Source: Dyella dinghuensis
GTDB lineage: Bacteria; Pseudomonadota; Gammaproteobacteria; Xanthomonadales; Rhodanobacteraceae
Assembly (NCBI RefSeq): GCF_003977615.1
Contig: NZ_RYZR01000007.1
Span: 682,001 to 746,000 of the forward strand
Direction: 5' to 3'
Length of the DNA: 64,000 nucleotides
Shown: positions 47,076 through 55,096 of the stretch, in pieces
Layout of the letters: the number at the start of each line of letters is the position of its first letter
Numbering within the stretch: the first letter of the stretch is position 1
Program-made: the position numbers and the translations under genes
The notes under the pieces: model-generated
Database searches by the model: none
What the model saw: only the letters and a program-made list of their open reading frames with translations
What the model was told of the DNA's origin: nothing

Positions 47076-47561
47076 ATGAAGGCTGGCAAGGACAAGGTCA
47101 TCGCGTTCCACTACACGCTTACCGTGGACGGCGAGAAGGTTGAAAGCTCGCATGAAGGCGGGCAGCCGTTGTGGATTCTGCTTGGCCATGGCCAGCTGAT
47201 TCCCGGTCTGGAAAAGGCGCTGGAAGATCACGGCGCGGGCGACTCGCTGCAGGTGGAAATTGCCCCTGCCGACGGTTACGGCGAGCGCCAGGAAGGCCAG
47301 ATCCAGCGCGTGCCGAAGAAGTATTTCCAGCAGGGTAATCGTCTGAAACCGGGCATGGTGACGGTGCTGTCGCTCAAGCAGGGCGGTCAGCGCGCCGTGA
47401 CGGTGCACAAAGTCGGTATGAGCACAGTCGATGTGGACATGAATCATCCGATGGCCGGCAAGACGCTCAACTTCGATGTGGCGATCCAGGAAGTGCGTGA
47501 CGCGACCGAAGAAGAAATCCAGCACGGCCATGCGCATCCGCCGGGTGCAGAAGCGCACTGA
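47076..47561 (+). CDS. slyD: FKBP-type peptidyl-prolyl isomerase SlyD
   Basis: Protein of 161 residues with the SlyD plan: FKBP strand VIAFHYTLTVDGEKVESS, LGHGQLIPGLEKALEDHGAGDSLQV and PADGYGERQEGQIQRVPKKYF. The inserted IF chaperone domain follows (MVTVLSLKQGGQRAVTVHKVG), then VDMNHPMAGKTLNFDVAIQEVRDATEEEI. The tail HGHAHPPGAEAH has only three His, much shorter than the metal-binding tail of E. coli SlyD, so nickel binding may be weak. A bidirectional terminator follows. Confidence 0.93.
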   Translation: MKAGKDKVIAFHYTLTVDGEKVESSHEGGQPLWILLGHGQLIPGLEKALEDHGAGDSLQVEIAPADGYGERQEGQIQRVPKKYFQQGNRLKPGMVTVLSLKQGGQRAVTVHKVGMSTVDVDMNHPMAGKTLNFDVAIQEVRDATEEEIQHGHAHPPGAEAH

Positions 47562-47587
47562 TTGCGTAACGTACAAGCATAAAAAAA

Positions 47588-47611
47588 CAACGGCGCCGAA
47601 AGGCGCCGTTG
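47588..47611. terminator. Bidirectional terminator between slyD and ohr
   Basis: A perfect 10-bp stem, CAACGGCGCC (47588-47597) and GGCGCCGTTG (47602-47611), with loop GAAA. A run of seven A precedes it on the plus strand, giving a T-run for minus-strand transcripts from ohr; TTGTCTG follows on the plus strand for slyD. Confidence 0.85.
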
Positions 47612-47633
47612 TTGTCTGAGTTTCCAGGCAAGA

Positions 47634-48065
47634 TCAAACCAGGCTGATCTGCACGTCGACATTGCCGCGCGTCGCATGCGAATACGGGCAGATATCGCGA
47701 TGCGCCGTATCGACCAGTTCTTGCGCAACAGCGCGGTCGATGCCGGGGAGGCTGACGTCGAGCTTCACGGCAATACCGAAACCGGTGGGTTCGCGCGGGC
47801 CGATACCGACATGCGCCGTGACGGATGCATCTTTCAGCGCAACCTTCTTCTCGCGCGCAACATAACGCACTGCACCTTCAAAGCACGCGGCATAACCTGC
47901 GGCGAACAGCTGCTCCGGATTGCTGCCGGCACCGCCCGGGCCGCCCAGTTCCTTCGGAACCTTCAGATCGAAATCCAGCACGCCATCGCTGCTATGGATG
48001 TGACCTTCGCGGCCGCCCTTGGCGGTGGCTGTAGCGGTGTAGAGAACTTTGGTCGGATTGCTCAT
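47634..48065 (-). CDS. ohr: Organic hydroperoxide resistance protein Ohr
   Basis: Thiol peroxidase of 143 residues that reduces fatty-acid and other organic hydroperoxides. The reactive Cys61 is in GYAACFEGAVRYVA and Cys126 in DICPYSHATRGN; the catalytic Arg is in the family's N-terminal region. KVLYTATATAKGGREGHIHSSDG is the usual start. The ATG at 48065 fits the family, and longer starts overlap ohrR. It lies 10 bp downstream of ohrR on the same strand and is expected to be released from OhrR repression by organic peroxides. Confidence 0.95.
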   Translation of the reverse strand: MSNPTKVLYTATATAKGGREGHIHSSDGVLDFDLKVPKELGGPGGAGSNPEQLFAAGYAACFEGAVRYVAREKKVALKDASVTAHVGIGPREPTGFGIAVKLDVSLPGIDRAVAQELVDTAHRDICPYSHATRGNVDVQISLV

Positions 48066-48075
48066 GGTCGTCGTC

Positions 48076-48525
48076 TCATTCTTGGGTGGGGGCGAGTTGG
48101 ATCGCCAGGGATTTGAGTTCGTCGCGCAGACGTACGAATTCGTCGGCGGACATGCAAAGTTTTTTTGCCAGGCAACGCGGTACTTCGGTGGCACGCTCGT
48201 GCAGGCTACGTCCCGCGTTGGTCAACGTTATTTCCACTTCACGCTCGTCACTCTCACGACGTCGTCGTAAAAGCAGATCGGCTTGCTCCAGTCGCTTCAG
48301 CAGCGGCGTGAGCGTGCCGGAGTCGAGCTGCAGGCGCGCACCGAGTTCGCGCACCGTAATCCCGTCGCGCTCCCACAACACCAGCATCACCAGATATTGG
48401 GGATAGGTAAGGCCCAATGCGTCGAGCAGCGGGCGATAAACCGCCGTCAGGCGTCGCGACGCGGCGTACAGCGCGAAGCAGAGCTGTTCGTCGAGCAACA
48501 AGTTGGGTTCGAGGTCAGCCTTCAT
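48076..48525 (-). CDS. ohrR: MarR-family peroxide-sensing repressor OhrR
   Basis: Repressor of 149 residues. The sensing Cys16 lies in EQLCFALYAASRRL, as in other OhrR proteins; the winged helix spans YLVMLVLWERDGITVRELGARLQLDSGTLTPLLKRLEQADLLLRRRRESDEREVEI. Oxidation of Cys16 by organic peroxides releases the repressor. The chosen ATG at 48525 puts the sensing Cys at the family's usual position; an upstream TTG would run into the operator palindrome. The order ohrR-ohr in one transcript differs from the ohr-first arrangement known in Xanthomonas. Confidence 0.93.
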   Translation of the reverse strand: MKADLEPNLLLDEQLCFALYAASRRLTAVYRPLLDALGLTYPQYLVMLVLWERDGITVRELGARLQLDSGTLTPLLKRLEQADLLLRRRRESDEREVEITLTNAGRSLHERATEVPRCLAKKLCMSADEFVRLRDELKSLAIQLAPTQE

Positions 48526-48550
48526 GTTTCGAAAGATAGCATCAAATTTA

Positions 48551-48562
48551 ATTGTGCACAAT
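48551..48562. promoter_or_regulatory. Probable OhrR operator
   Basis: ATTGTGCACAAT is a perfect 12-bp palindrome in an AT-rich stretch (48541-48580), 26 bp upstream of the ohrR ATG. OhrR sites in other bacteria are AT-rich palindromes with similar ATTGTA/TACAAT halves. It would give autorepression of ohrR-ohr. Confidence 0.6.
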
Positions 48563-48609
48563 ATATTTTTTGTGAAGAGAGCAAAAAGACTTCTTTGGGG
48601 TTCGAATGA

Positions 48610-49137
48610 TCAGTCGAGCAGGCGTTTGCCGTAGGCGAAATGGTCGCGCCAGTAGGGCCCGTCGATGTCGTCGAGGCGAACGGTGCCGCCGCTGTTGGGT
48701 GCATGCACGAATCGGCCTTTGCCGACGTAGACGCCGACGTGGCTGATACCGCCGCCGATGTCGAAGAAAACCAGATCGCCGCTGATCAGGTCGTCCATGC
48801 TGCGGACTTTCTGCCCGTCGATCCCGGCCATGTCGCGCGAGCTGTGCGGCAGCATGATGTTGGCCGCATTGCGATAGATATAGTCGACCAGCCCGCTGCA
48901 ATCGAAGCCGCCTTCGGGCGTGTTGCCGCCGTAGTGATACGGCGTGCCGACCAGCGCCATGGCGCGGAACAGCACATCGTTGGCGGTTCCGACGGAGTTT
49001 TCCGGCGCGCGCGCCGGTTCGTCGGCGAGGGCCGAGTGCGAAGGTTTGTAAGTTGCTTCGCGTCGAGGGTTGCTGGCACACGCGGCCAATAACAACAGCA
49101 AGCTAGCGATGGCGGCCAGGCGCAGCGCCTGGCCCAT
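48610..49137 (-). CDS. NlpC/P60 family lipoprotein endopeptidase
   Basis: Lipoprotein of 175 residues from the ATG at 49137, with the signal LAAIASLLLLLAAC|ASN. An in-frame ATG at 49179 would add 14 residues. The C-terminal NlpC/P60 domain has the catalytic Cys in EGGFDCSGLVDYIYR, His in GGISHVGVYVGKGRFVHA, and the third polar residue shortly after. Family members cut peptidoglycan stem peptides (D-Glu to mDAP bond), as E. coli MepS does. It is monocistronic on the minus strand. Confidence 0.92.
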   Translation of the reverse strand: MGQALRLAAIASLLLLLAACASNPRREATYKPSHSALADEPARAPENSVGTANDVLFRAMALVGTPYHYGGNTPEGGFDCSGLVDYIYRNAANIMLPHSSRDMAGIDGQKVRSMDDLISGDLVFFDIGGGISHVGVYVGKGRFVHAPNSGGTVRLDDIDGPYWRDHFAYGKRLLD

Positions 49138-49285
49138 CGGTCTGTGCTTATCCGTATCACCCGTGCTGGCCAGAGCCATACATAAACCTCGGCGGCGTTT
49201 GCGCCGAGCTTATATCAAATCAATAGCTTGGATGGAAGTTCCTAGAAACTGCAAGAGCTAAGTGCGGCAAGTCGACTTAGGCCCG

Positions 49286-50647
49286 TCAGTGCATGGCGAC
49301 GTCGATATTTTCTTGACCAAGCGTGGCCCCTGCGGCATTCCACGCCCGCAGCCGGTAATGACCGGGGTAGAGGTAGAGCACGTTGTGGGAATGACCTTTG
49401 AGAAAGGTGTATCGATCGGCGGGAGTAGCGTTGTCCGGTTCGCCGGGGTAATACGCATCCACGACGCAGGGAACCTGGTCTTGGCACAGACTCGTGTCGA
49501 TGGAAACAGTGGCGCGCTTTCCATCAAGGCTCAACCAGGATGGGCGTTCGCGAACATCGAACGGCTGGCGCGGCAAAACAATTTCCCGGCGCACAGCATC
49601 GGCCTGGTTGGCGATACCGTAATCCAGATCGCCTGGAGAAGCCGGCGGCAGAATGACGCTTATGTCGTGCTCGCGTGGCGCGGAAGTCCAGTAGGTGTCC
49701 GAATCGAGTTTGCGCAACGCGATGGGTTGGTGCGGCGAAAACTGCAAGGCCATCTTGTCGTAGAAGCCGAAATCGAGTCCGCCCACCGCGACATCGCGAA
49801 ATTGCACCTGGTCGATGCACAGCGGGTCGTATCCACTTAGCACTTTGAGCTGCATGGCCATCGGCTTGATGTTGTTGCCGAGATTGCCCGCGGCTTTGTC
49901 GATGTGGGAATAGCCGGCGTGCACGAATAGTTTTGCCTGCGGATCCTTGGCGAACACCTTTTCGTAAAGCGTTTGCGCTTCGACGGTGTCGCGGCCGGTG
50001 GATGTTGGCTCGTCCGGGTCATAGGGCACGATGATGTAGCCCAGCTTGACCGCCTGACGAATGATTTCGCCGTAAAGCGGTTCCAGCAGATATTCGGTGC
50101 CGGTTGTCTCATTCGGATAGCCGCGTTGCGTCAGGCCCGGGTCTTTATCGTCCACCGCCTCGGCGGCGAAATACCGAAAACCCATCGCACGCAGGCGTGG
50201 AAGCAACTCCAGCGTCAACTCACGGGTGTGCGCATCGTGGTGGGCTTCGTTGACCATCACGATATGGCGGTTCGCGGCCATATCGACGACGGCATCGGCA
50301 GCGCTCACGGTCGCCCATGCACCGCGCTGCGGAAGCATTTGAGACCTCGGTGGATTGATGCGGTTGTCGAACGGAAAGGCCATCATGGCTTCGTTATAGA
50401 GACCCAACTCGCTATCCACGGTAGCGAGCAGTTGTTCTGCAAACGCGGCATCGTCTTTATCGAGCCTGGGTATCACTTCGGTAAGGTAGTCGTAACGCGC
50501 AAGGCCGTTGGGCGCGTCACCGAAGTGCTTGATCACTTCGTCGGTACTGGGGACCGAAGTATCGGGCGCAGGGGTTTGCGCATGCACGCTGGTCAATGCC
50601 AGCAGCACGGTCGTGCAAAACAGGCACTTCGGTAAACGCATCGGCAT
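49286..50647 (-). CDS. Secreted protein with ChaN/EreA-like domain, function unknown
   Basis: Exported protein of 453 residues; the ATG at 50647 yields a signal peptide (CLFCTTVLLALTSVHA|Q). The central part has HIVMVNEAHHDAHTRELTLELLPRLRAMGFRYFAAEAVDD and later LFVHAGYSHIDKAAGNLG, a His/Glu pattern like that of ChaN, TraB/Tiki and erythromycin-esterase folds. The C-terminal 100 residues look like a separate beta-rich domain (YRLRAWNAAGATLGQENIDV). I do not recognise a precise family, and heme binding or hydrolysis are both possible. It is divergent from the FAD oxidoreductase gene, with 93 bp between starts. Confidence 0.6.
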   Translation of the reverse strand: MPMRLPKCLFCTTVLLALTSVHAQTPAPDTSVPSTDEVIKHFGDAPNGLARYDYLTEVIPRLDKDDAAFAEQLLATVDSELGLYNEAMMAFPFDNRINPPRSQMLPQRGAWATVSAADAVVDMAANRHIVMVNEAHHDAHTRELTLELLPRLRAMGFRYFAAEAVDDKDPGLTQRGYPNETTGTEYLLEPLYGEIIRQAVKLGYIIVPYDPDEPTSTGRDTVEAQTLYEKVFAKDPQAKLFVHAGYSHIDKAAGNLGNNIKPMAMQLKVLSGYDPLCIDQVQFRDVAVGGLDFGFYDKMALQFSPHQPIALRKLDSDTYWTSAPREHDISVILPPASPGDLDYGIANQADAVRREIVLPRQPFDVRERPSWLSLDGKRATVSIDTSLCQDQVPCVVDAYYPGEPDNATPADRYTFLKGHSHNVLYLYPGHYRLRAWNAAGATLGQENIDVAMH

Positions 50648-50740
50648 AGTGGGGACAATGTCGTGGTTGCGCGACACCAGCCTGCGACGTTCTTTGTCCG
50701 TACGCAAGTACCAATGCAGCAGGATCGCTACAATGGTCGG

Positions 50741-52000
50741 ATGGATGCTTCCCGTTGCGATGTCCTGATCCTTGGTGGTGGTGTAATCGGCCTGTCCTGT
50801 GCGCTTTACCTGCTCAGGGGTGGCGCCAGCGTGCGCGTGCTGGAGCAGGGGACGCCCGGTTGCGGCAGTTCACACGGCAATTGCGGCACGATAACGCCCA
50901 GCCATGCAGCGCCCTTGGCGATGCCGGGCATGCTTGGCGTTGCGTTGCGTTCGATGCTTCGTTCCGACGCGCCGCTATATCTCAACCCTCGTTTCGACAG
51001 CCCCCGACTGCGCTGGCTGCTTGGCTTTGCCAGGCATTGCAACTGGCAGGACTTCAACCGTGCCGCGCAGGCGCGCGCTGCGATCCTGCAGCGTTCGCGT
51101 GGTTTGCTGGCCAACTTGATTCGTGCGGAACGCTTGGATTGCGAGTTTGTCGAGGAAGGGGTGCTCTACGTCTATCGCAATGCACAACAACGCGACGCCG
51201 ACGAACAGCACCACGCACAGTTGCTTGATCGCCTGGGTATCTCTGTGCAGCGCATGCGCGGCGATGAAGTGGAAGCCATGGAGCCTGTACTCAAACCCGG
51301 TGTGCAGGGCGGCTTTTTCCATCCAGACGATGCGCGTTTGCGGCCGGATCGCTATGTCGCGGAGCTCGCCCGTCTCGTGCGCGAACACGGTGGTGTGATC
51401 GAAACCGGTGCAAAAATCGAAGGGTTTCGCACCGAAGGCCGACACATTGCCGGTGTAAGCACGTCGCGAGGCGACTTCATGGGCGAGCGCGTTGTCATGG
51501 CGCTTGGCGCATGGTCGCCATTGCTCGGCAAACAACTTGGACTGCGTTTGCCGATGCAGCCGGGCAAGGGTTATTCGCTGACTTTCACAAGGCCGGCCCA
51601 TGCACCGCAGCATGCCCTGGTGCTGCGCGAAGCGGCCGTCTGCGTCACCACGTGGGAAAGCGGTTTTCGTTTGGGCAGCACGATGGAGTTTTCCGGTTAT
51701 GCCGAAGGCCTCAATCGCAAGCGCCTCGATGCGTTGCGTCGTGGTGCTGCAACAAGCTTGCGCGAACCTGAAGGCCCGCAGTTGCAGGAAGAGTGGTGGG
51801 GATGGCGACCGATGAGTATGGACGAGGTGCCGATCATCGGCCCTAGTACGCAATGGTCGAATCTGCATCTTGCGACGGCGCACGGCATGCTTGGCGTAAG
51901 CATGTCGGCGGCCACCGGTGAACTGGTGGCAGCACAACTCAACGGAACAACGCCTGCATTCGACCCGACAGCTTACGCACCGGCACGATTTGGCCTGTAG
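50741..52000 (+). CDS. FAD-dependent D-amino-acid dehydrogenase/oxidase (DadA-like)
   Basis: Flavoprotein of 419 residues from the ATG at 50741 (MDASRCDVLILGGGVIG); an in-frame ATG at 50714 is possible. The Rossmann motif VLILGGGVIGLSCALYLLRGGASVRVLEQG is followed by GSSHGNCGTITPSHAAPLAMPG, typical of DadA, and the C-terminal FAD segment WWGWRPMSMDEVPIIGPS...ATAHGMLGVSMSAATGELVA. DadA enzymes deaminate D-amino acids and feed electrons to quinones. No alanine racemase gene is adjacent, so the substrate may differ. The glutathione reductase gene follows 34 bp later. Confidence 0.87.
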   Translation: MDASRCDVLILGGGVIGLSCALYLLRGGASVRVLEQGTPGCGSSHGNCGTITPSHAAPLAMPGMLGVALRSMLRSDAPLYLNPRFDSPRLRWLLGFARHCNWQDFNRAAQARAAILQRSRGLLANLIRAERLDCEFVEEGVLYVYRNAQQRDADEQHHAQLLDRLGISVQRMRGDEVEAMEPVLKPGVQGGFFHPDDARLRPDRYVAELARLVREHGGVIETGAKIEGFRTEGRHIAGVSTSRGDFMGERVVMALGAWSPLLGKQLGLRLPMQPGKGYSLTFTRPAHAPQHALVLREAAVCVTTWESGFRLGSTMEFSGYAEGLNRKRLDALRRGAATSLREPEGPQLQEEWWGWRPMSMDEVPIIGPSTQWSNLHLATAHGMLGVSMSAATGELVAAQLNGTTPAFDPTAYAPARFGL

Positions 52001-52034
52001 CGCATAACCACCCGCATCCCAAAGGAGAGGCAAG

Positions 52035-53381
52035 ATGGCCGACCGCTTCGATCTGATCGTCCTCGGTGCGGGTTCCGGGGGATTGAGCGTTGCGCAGCGC
52101 GCGGCGAAGCTGGGCGCACGCGTGGCGATGTTCGATCCCGATGCGTTGGGTGGCACATGCACCAATCGCGGCTGCGTGCCGAAGAAGGCGATGTGGTTTG
52201 CGGCGCAGATGGCCGATATGCATCGTCTTGCGGCGGACTTCGGTTTCGAGACGACGCCGATGCGACTGGATTGGGCGCGTTTTCGCAAACTGCGCGATCA
52301 ATACATCACGGGTATTCGTCACCGTTATAAAGAACGCCTGGAAGCTGCTGGCATTCACGTCGTTATGGAAGCGGCGCGGCTGATCTCAGTCGACACCGTG
52401 GAAACGACATCCGGTGCGCGCTTCAGTGCGCCGCACATTGTCGTTGCAACGGGAGCGCGTCCTCACCGTCAGGATTTGCCTGGTTTTGAGTTAGGCATGG
52501 TGTCCGACGACATCTTCACGCTGGAAGTGGCGCCGCGGCACATCATGGTCGTCGGTGGCGGTTACGTAGCCGTTGAATTTGCCTGTGTTTTGCGTGCTTT
52601 GGGTTGTGAAGTCGATCTTTTGATTCGCGAAAACATGCTCGGCAATTTCGATGCGGAACTCGTTGCAGCGTTGATGGAACGGATGCAGGCGCATGGCATC
52701 CGCATCGTGCGCCGTTCGCAGGTGATAGCGGCCGAAGGCAAGCCGGGCGCCATCACGCTAAAAACGGATGACGGTGCCGATTACGGTGTTTACGATGCGC
52801 TGCTCTGGGCTATCGGCCGTGTTCCCAATAGCGAACATATCGGTCTGGAGGCGCTGGGCGTTGCCCGCGACGAAGAAGGTCACATCCTGGTCGATGCATT
52901 TCAGAACACCAGCGTATCGGGCGTCTACGCGGTAGGCGATGTCACCGACCGCTGGGCACTGACACCGGTTGCCGTAGCTGCCGGACGCTCACTGGCGGAT
53001 CGCTTGATCGGCGGCGATGCGAATGCGCGCTTCGACGACACCGCCGTTCCCAGCGTGGTGTTCTCCGAACCTCCGCTAGGCATGGTCGGTCTCACCGAAC
53101 AACATGCACGCGCGCGTTATGGCGATGACATTGCCGTCCACACGGGACGCTACACGCCGTTGATGTTCATGGTTGCCGGACGTTCGCAGCAGAGCGTGGT
53201 GAAGATCATTTGCGTCGGCACCAATCACAAGGTGGTCGGCATCCATGTGCTGGGGCCCGGTAGCGATGAATTGCTGCAAGGGTTTGCCGTGGCGATGCAA
53301 AAGGGCCTGTATTGGCGCGATCTAAAAGCGTCGATTGCGATTCATCCCACGGCTGCCGAGGAGTTGCTGTTGCTGCATTAA
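52035..53381 (+). CDS. gor: Glutathione-disulfide reductase
   Basis: Flavoprotein disulfide reductase of 448 residues. FAD binds at DLIVLGAGSGGLSVAQRAA, the redox Cys pair is in GGTCTNRGCVPKKAMW, the second dinucleotide fold is IMVVGGGYVAVEFA, and ALLWAIGRVPN, YAVGDVTD and the C-terminal catalytic IAIHPTAAEE are present. The length and the HPT end fit glutathione reductase; a related disulfide reductase cannot be fully excluded, but dihydrolipoamide dehydrogenase motifs are absent. AAAGGAGAGG gives a strong ribosome site. It keeps glutathione reduced in the cytoplasm. Confidence 0.9.
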   Translation: MADRFDLIVLGAGSGGLSVAQRAAKLGARVAMFDPDALGGTCTNRGCVPKKAMWFAAQMADMHRLAADFGFETTPMRLDWARFRKLRDQYITGIRHRYKERLEAAGIHVVMEAARLISVDTVETTSGARFSAPHIVVATGARPHRQDLPGFELGMVSDDIFTLEVAPRHIMVVGGGYVAVEFACVLRALGCEVDLLIRENMLGNFDAELVAALMERMQAHGIRIVRRSQVIAAEGKPGAITLKTDDGADYGVYDALLWAIGRVPNSEHIGLEALGVARDEEGHILVDAFQNTSVSGVYAVGDVTDRWALTPVAVAAGRSLADRLIGGDANARFDDTAVPSVVFSEPPLGMVGLTEQHARARYGDDIAVHTGRYTPLMFMVAGRSQQSVVKIICVGTNHKVVGIHVLGPGSDELLQGFAVAMQKGLYWRDLKASIAIHPTAAEELLLLH

Positions 53382-53405
53382 GTGCGAACGGGTCAAACTG
53401 CGCCC

Positions 53406-54206
53406 ATGGAAACGTTCACCCTTACACGTGGCAGCGCGCCGCTACTCATCAGCCTGCCGCACAACGGCAGCTTCATTCCTGACGATCAGGCCAAGCGCAT
53501 GTATCCACGTGCGCGCCGCTCGCCGGACACCGATTGGCACGTCGCGCAACTGTACGAACCGCTCGCGGCCGATTTCGGGGCGAGTGTGATCAAGCCCGTC
53601 GCGTCGCGATACGTCGTTGACCTCAACCGTCCGGCGGATGGTCACGCGCTTTATCCGGGGCGTCGCGAAACGGGGCTGGTGCCAACGATCAGTTTCGACG
53701 GTGAGCCGCTTTACTTCTCCGGCCAGGAGCCGGCCGCCGAGGAAATCCAGCAGCGTGTGGAAACATGGTGGCGTCCTTATCACCAGGCGTTGGCGCAGGA
53801 AATTGCGCGACTGCTAGAGGAGCACGGCCGGGTAGTGCTGTGGGAAGGTCACTCCATCCGCAGTCGTGTCCCGATGTTGTTCGAAGGACGCTTGCCCGAC
53901 TTCAACCTGGGGACTGCCGATGGAGCCAGTTGCGGCCCCGATCTGCAGTGGAGTCTGACCAGCGTGATGGAGGCCCAGTCCCGCTACGACTTCGTGCTCA
54001 ACGGCCGCTTCAAGGGGGGCTATATCACCCGCCAATATGGCAAGCCGTCGGAGGGGATCCAGGCTATCCAGCTGGAGCTTGCCCAGTGCCAGTACATGAA
54101 CGAGGAGAGCTTTGCCTGGGATGCCAGCAACGCGCCGATGGTGCAGGGCATGATCCGCCGATTGCTTGAAAAGTGCCTGGACCAACCGGAAAAAAACGAA
54201 ATTTGA
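53406..54206 (+). CDS. hutG: N-formylglutamate deformylase
   Basis: Enzyme of 266 residues converting N-formylglutamate to glutamate and formate, the last step of one histidine-utilisation route. The family pattern is LTRGSAPLLISLPHNGSFIPDD, DTDWHVAQLYEPLAADFGAS, RYVVDLNRPADG, EEHGRVVLWEGHSIRSRVPMLFEGRLPDFNLGT and FKGGYITRQYG. The start is ATG at 53406, 24 bp after the gor stop. No other hut genes are in the window, so it is either an orphan or acts on other formyl-amides. Confidence 0.92.
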   Translation: METFTLTRGSAPLLISLPHNGSFIPDDQAKRMYPRARRSPDTDWHVAQLYEPLAADFGASVIKPVASRYVVDLNRPADGHALYPGRRETGLVPTISFDGEPLYFSGQEPAAEEIQQRVETWWRPYHQALAQEIARLLEEHGRVVLWEGHSIRSRVPMLFEGRLPDFNLGTADGASCGPDLQWSLTSVMEAQSRYDFVLNGRFKGGYITRQYGKPSEGIQAIQLELAQCQYMNEESFAWDASNAPMVQGMIRRLLEKCLDQPEKNEI

Positions 54207-54367
54207 AGGTTCAAGCCACGGCTTGCTTAATTTGTAACCAGATGGGCTTTTTTTCTGAATTCTGTTCAGTTGCCGTATGCCGAGAACCATGCATTGTTGC
54301 TACCGTCACGCCGCCCGAGTTTGCCGGGTTCCGGCCGGGTCCGTGGCAATCAAAAATCTCGAGGCTC

Positions 54368-54604
54368 ATGATCATGATGCGTAAACTTGCGATCGCTTCT
54401 CTGCTCGTTGCTGGTGTGGCGCTCTCCGGTTCCGTCTTCGCCCAGTCGGCCGCTTCCTCTTCGGCAGCACCGGCATCGTCGACGTCGACCGCGAAGCACC
54501 ACAAGGCTGCTAAGTCCTCGTCTTCGTCCACGTCGACCAAGAAGTCCCACAAGAAGTCGAGCAGCACGCCGGCTTCCAGCAGCACCGCTGGTGGCGCGAA
54601 GTAA
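54368..54604 (+). CDS. Small secreted Ser/Ala/Lys/His-rich protein
   Basis: Short protein of 78 residues. After MIMMRK it has a clean signal peptide (LAIASLLVAGVALSGSVFA|Q). The mature part is low complexity: Ser, Ala, Thr, Lys and His make up nearly all of it (TSTAKHHKAAKSSSSS, KKSHKKSSSTPASSS). GAGG lies just upstream, and a strong terminator follows, so the gene is real and discrete. The function is unknown; the basic mature chain could bind nucleic acid, LPS or metals. The 161-bp gap upstream holds its promoter, with no element I can name. Confidence 0.75.
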   Translation: MIMMRKLAIASLLVAGVALSGSVFAQSAASSSAAPASSTSTAKHHKAAKSSSSSTSTKKSHKKSSSTPASSSTAGGAK

Positions 54605-54632
54605 TCGTTGCAATACGGTTCGGTATACCGAG

Positions 54633-54663
54633 AAAACCCCGGCTTCCAAGCCGGGGTTTTTTT
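54633..54663. terminator. Bidirectional terminator between the small protein and ridA
   Basis: A long stem, AAAACCCCGGCTT (54633-54645) with AAGCCGGGGTTTT (54648-54660), and a T-run of seven on the plus strand. The A-run on the other side gives T residues for the convergent minus-strand transcript that ends at 54668. Confidence 0.9.
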
Positions 54664-54667
54664 ATGC

Positions 54668-55096
54668 TCAGTGGTCGGCGGAGGGAAGCGCCGCGATGCA
54701 TTTGAGCTCGATGGCGATCGGTGTCGGAAGCGCCGTGATGCCTAGCGTCGTGCGGCATGCATCGACGCCTTTGAAGTATTCCGCATACAAGCGGTTGTAG
54801 ATCGGAAAGTCGCGTGCCATGTCGGTGAGAAACACGGTGACATCGACAAGCTGTTCCCAGCGCGCTCCGCTGGCTTCCAACACGGCGCGCACATTCGCAA
54901 ACACCTGCCGGCACTGCTGTTCGATGTCGTAGCTGATCAGCTTGCCGTCGGCATCGTGCACATTGCCCGGAATGACATTGGTGCCGGGCTGACGTGGGCC
55001 TACGCCCGAAAGAAAAAGCAGATGGCCGACCCGGCGCGCATGCGGATAAGCGCCCACCGGTGTGGGCGCCGCATCGGTGCGTACGACGTCGCTCAC
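54668..55096 (-). CDS. RidA-family protein, probable 2-aminomuconate deaminase
   Basis: Protein of 142 residues of the RidA/YjgF fold. The start is GTG at 55096, overlapping the carbonic anhydrase stop as GTGA, with GGAG seven bases upstream. GAYPHARRVGHLLFLSGVGPRQPGTNVIPG, then VFANVRAVLEASGARWEQLVDVTVFLTDM and ALPTPIAIELKCIA are the fold's conserved parts. The opening resembles 2-aminomuconate deaminase (AmnD/NbaF) more than housekeeping RidA. The aldehyde dehydrogenase of the same operon would make its substrate. Both would serve tryptophan or anthranilate breakdown. The function is inferred from pattern and neighbours. Confidence 0.82.
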   Translation of the reverse strand: MSDVVRTDAAPTPVGAYPHARRVGHLLFLSGVGPRQPGTNVIPGNVHDADGKLISYDIEQQCRQVFANVRAVLEASGARWEQLVDVTVFLTDMARDFPIYNRLYAEYFKGVDACRTTLGITALPTPIAIELKCIAALPSADH

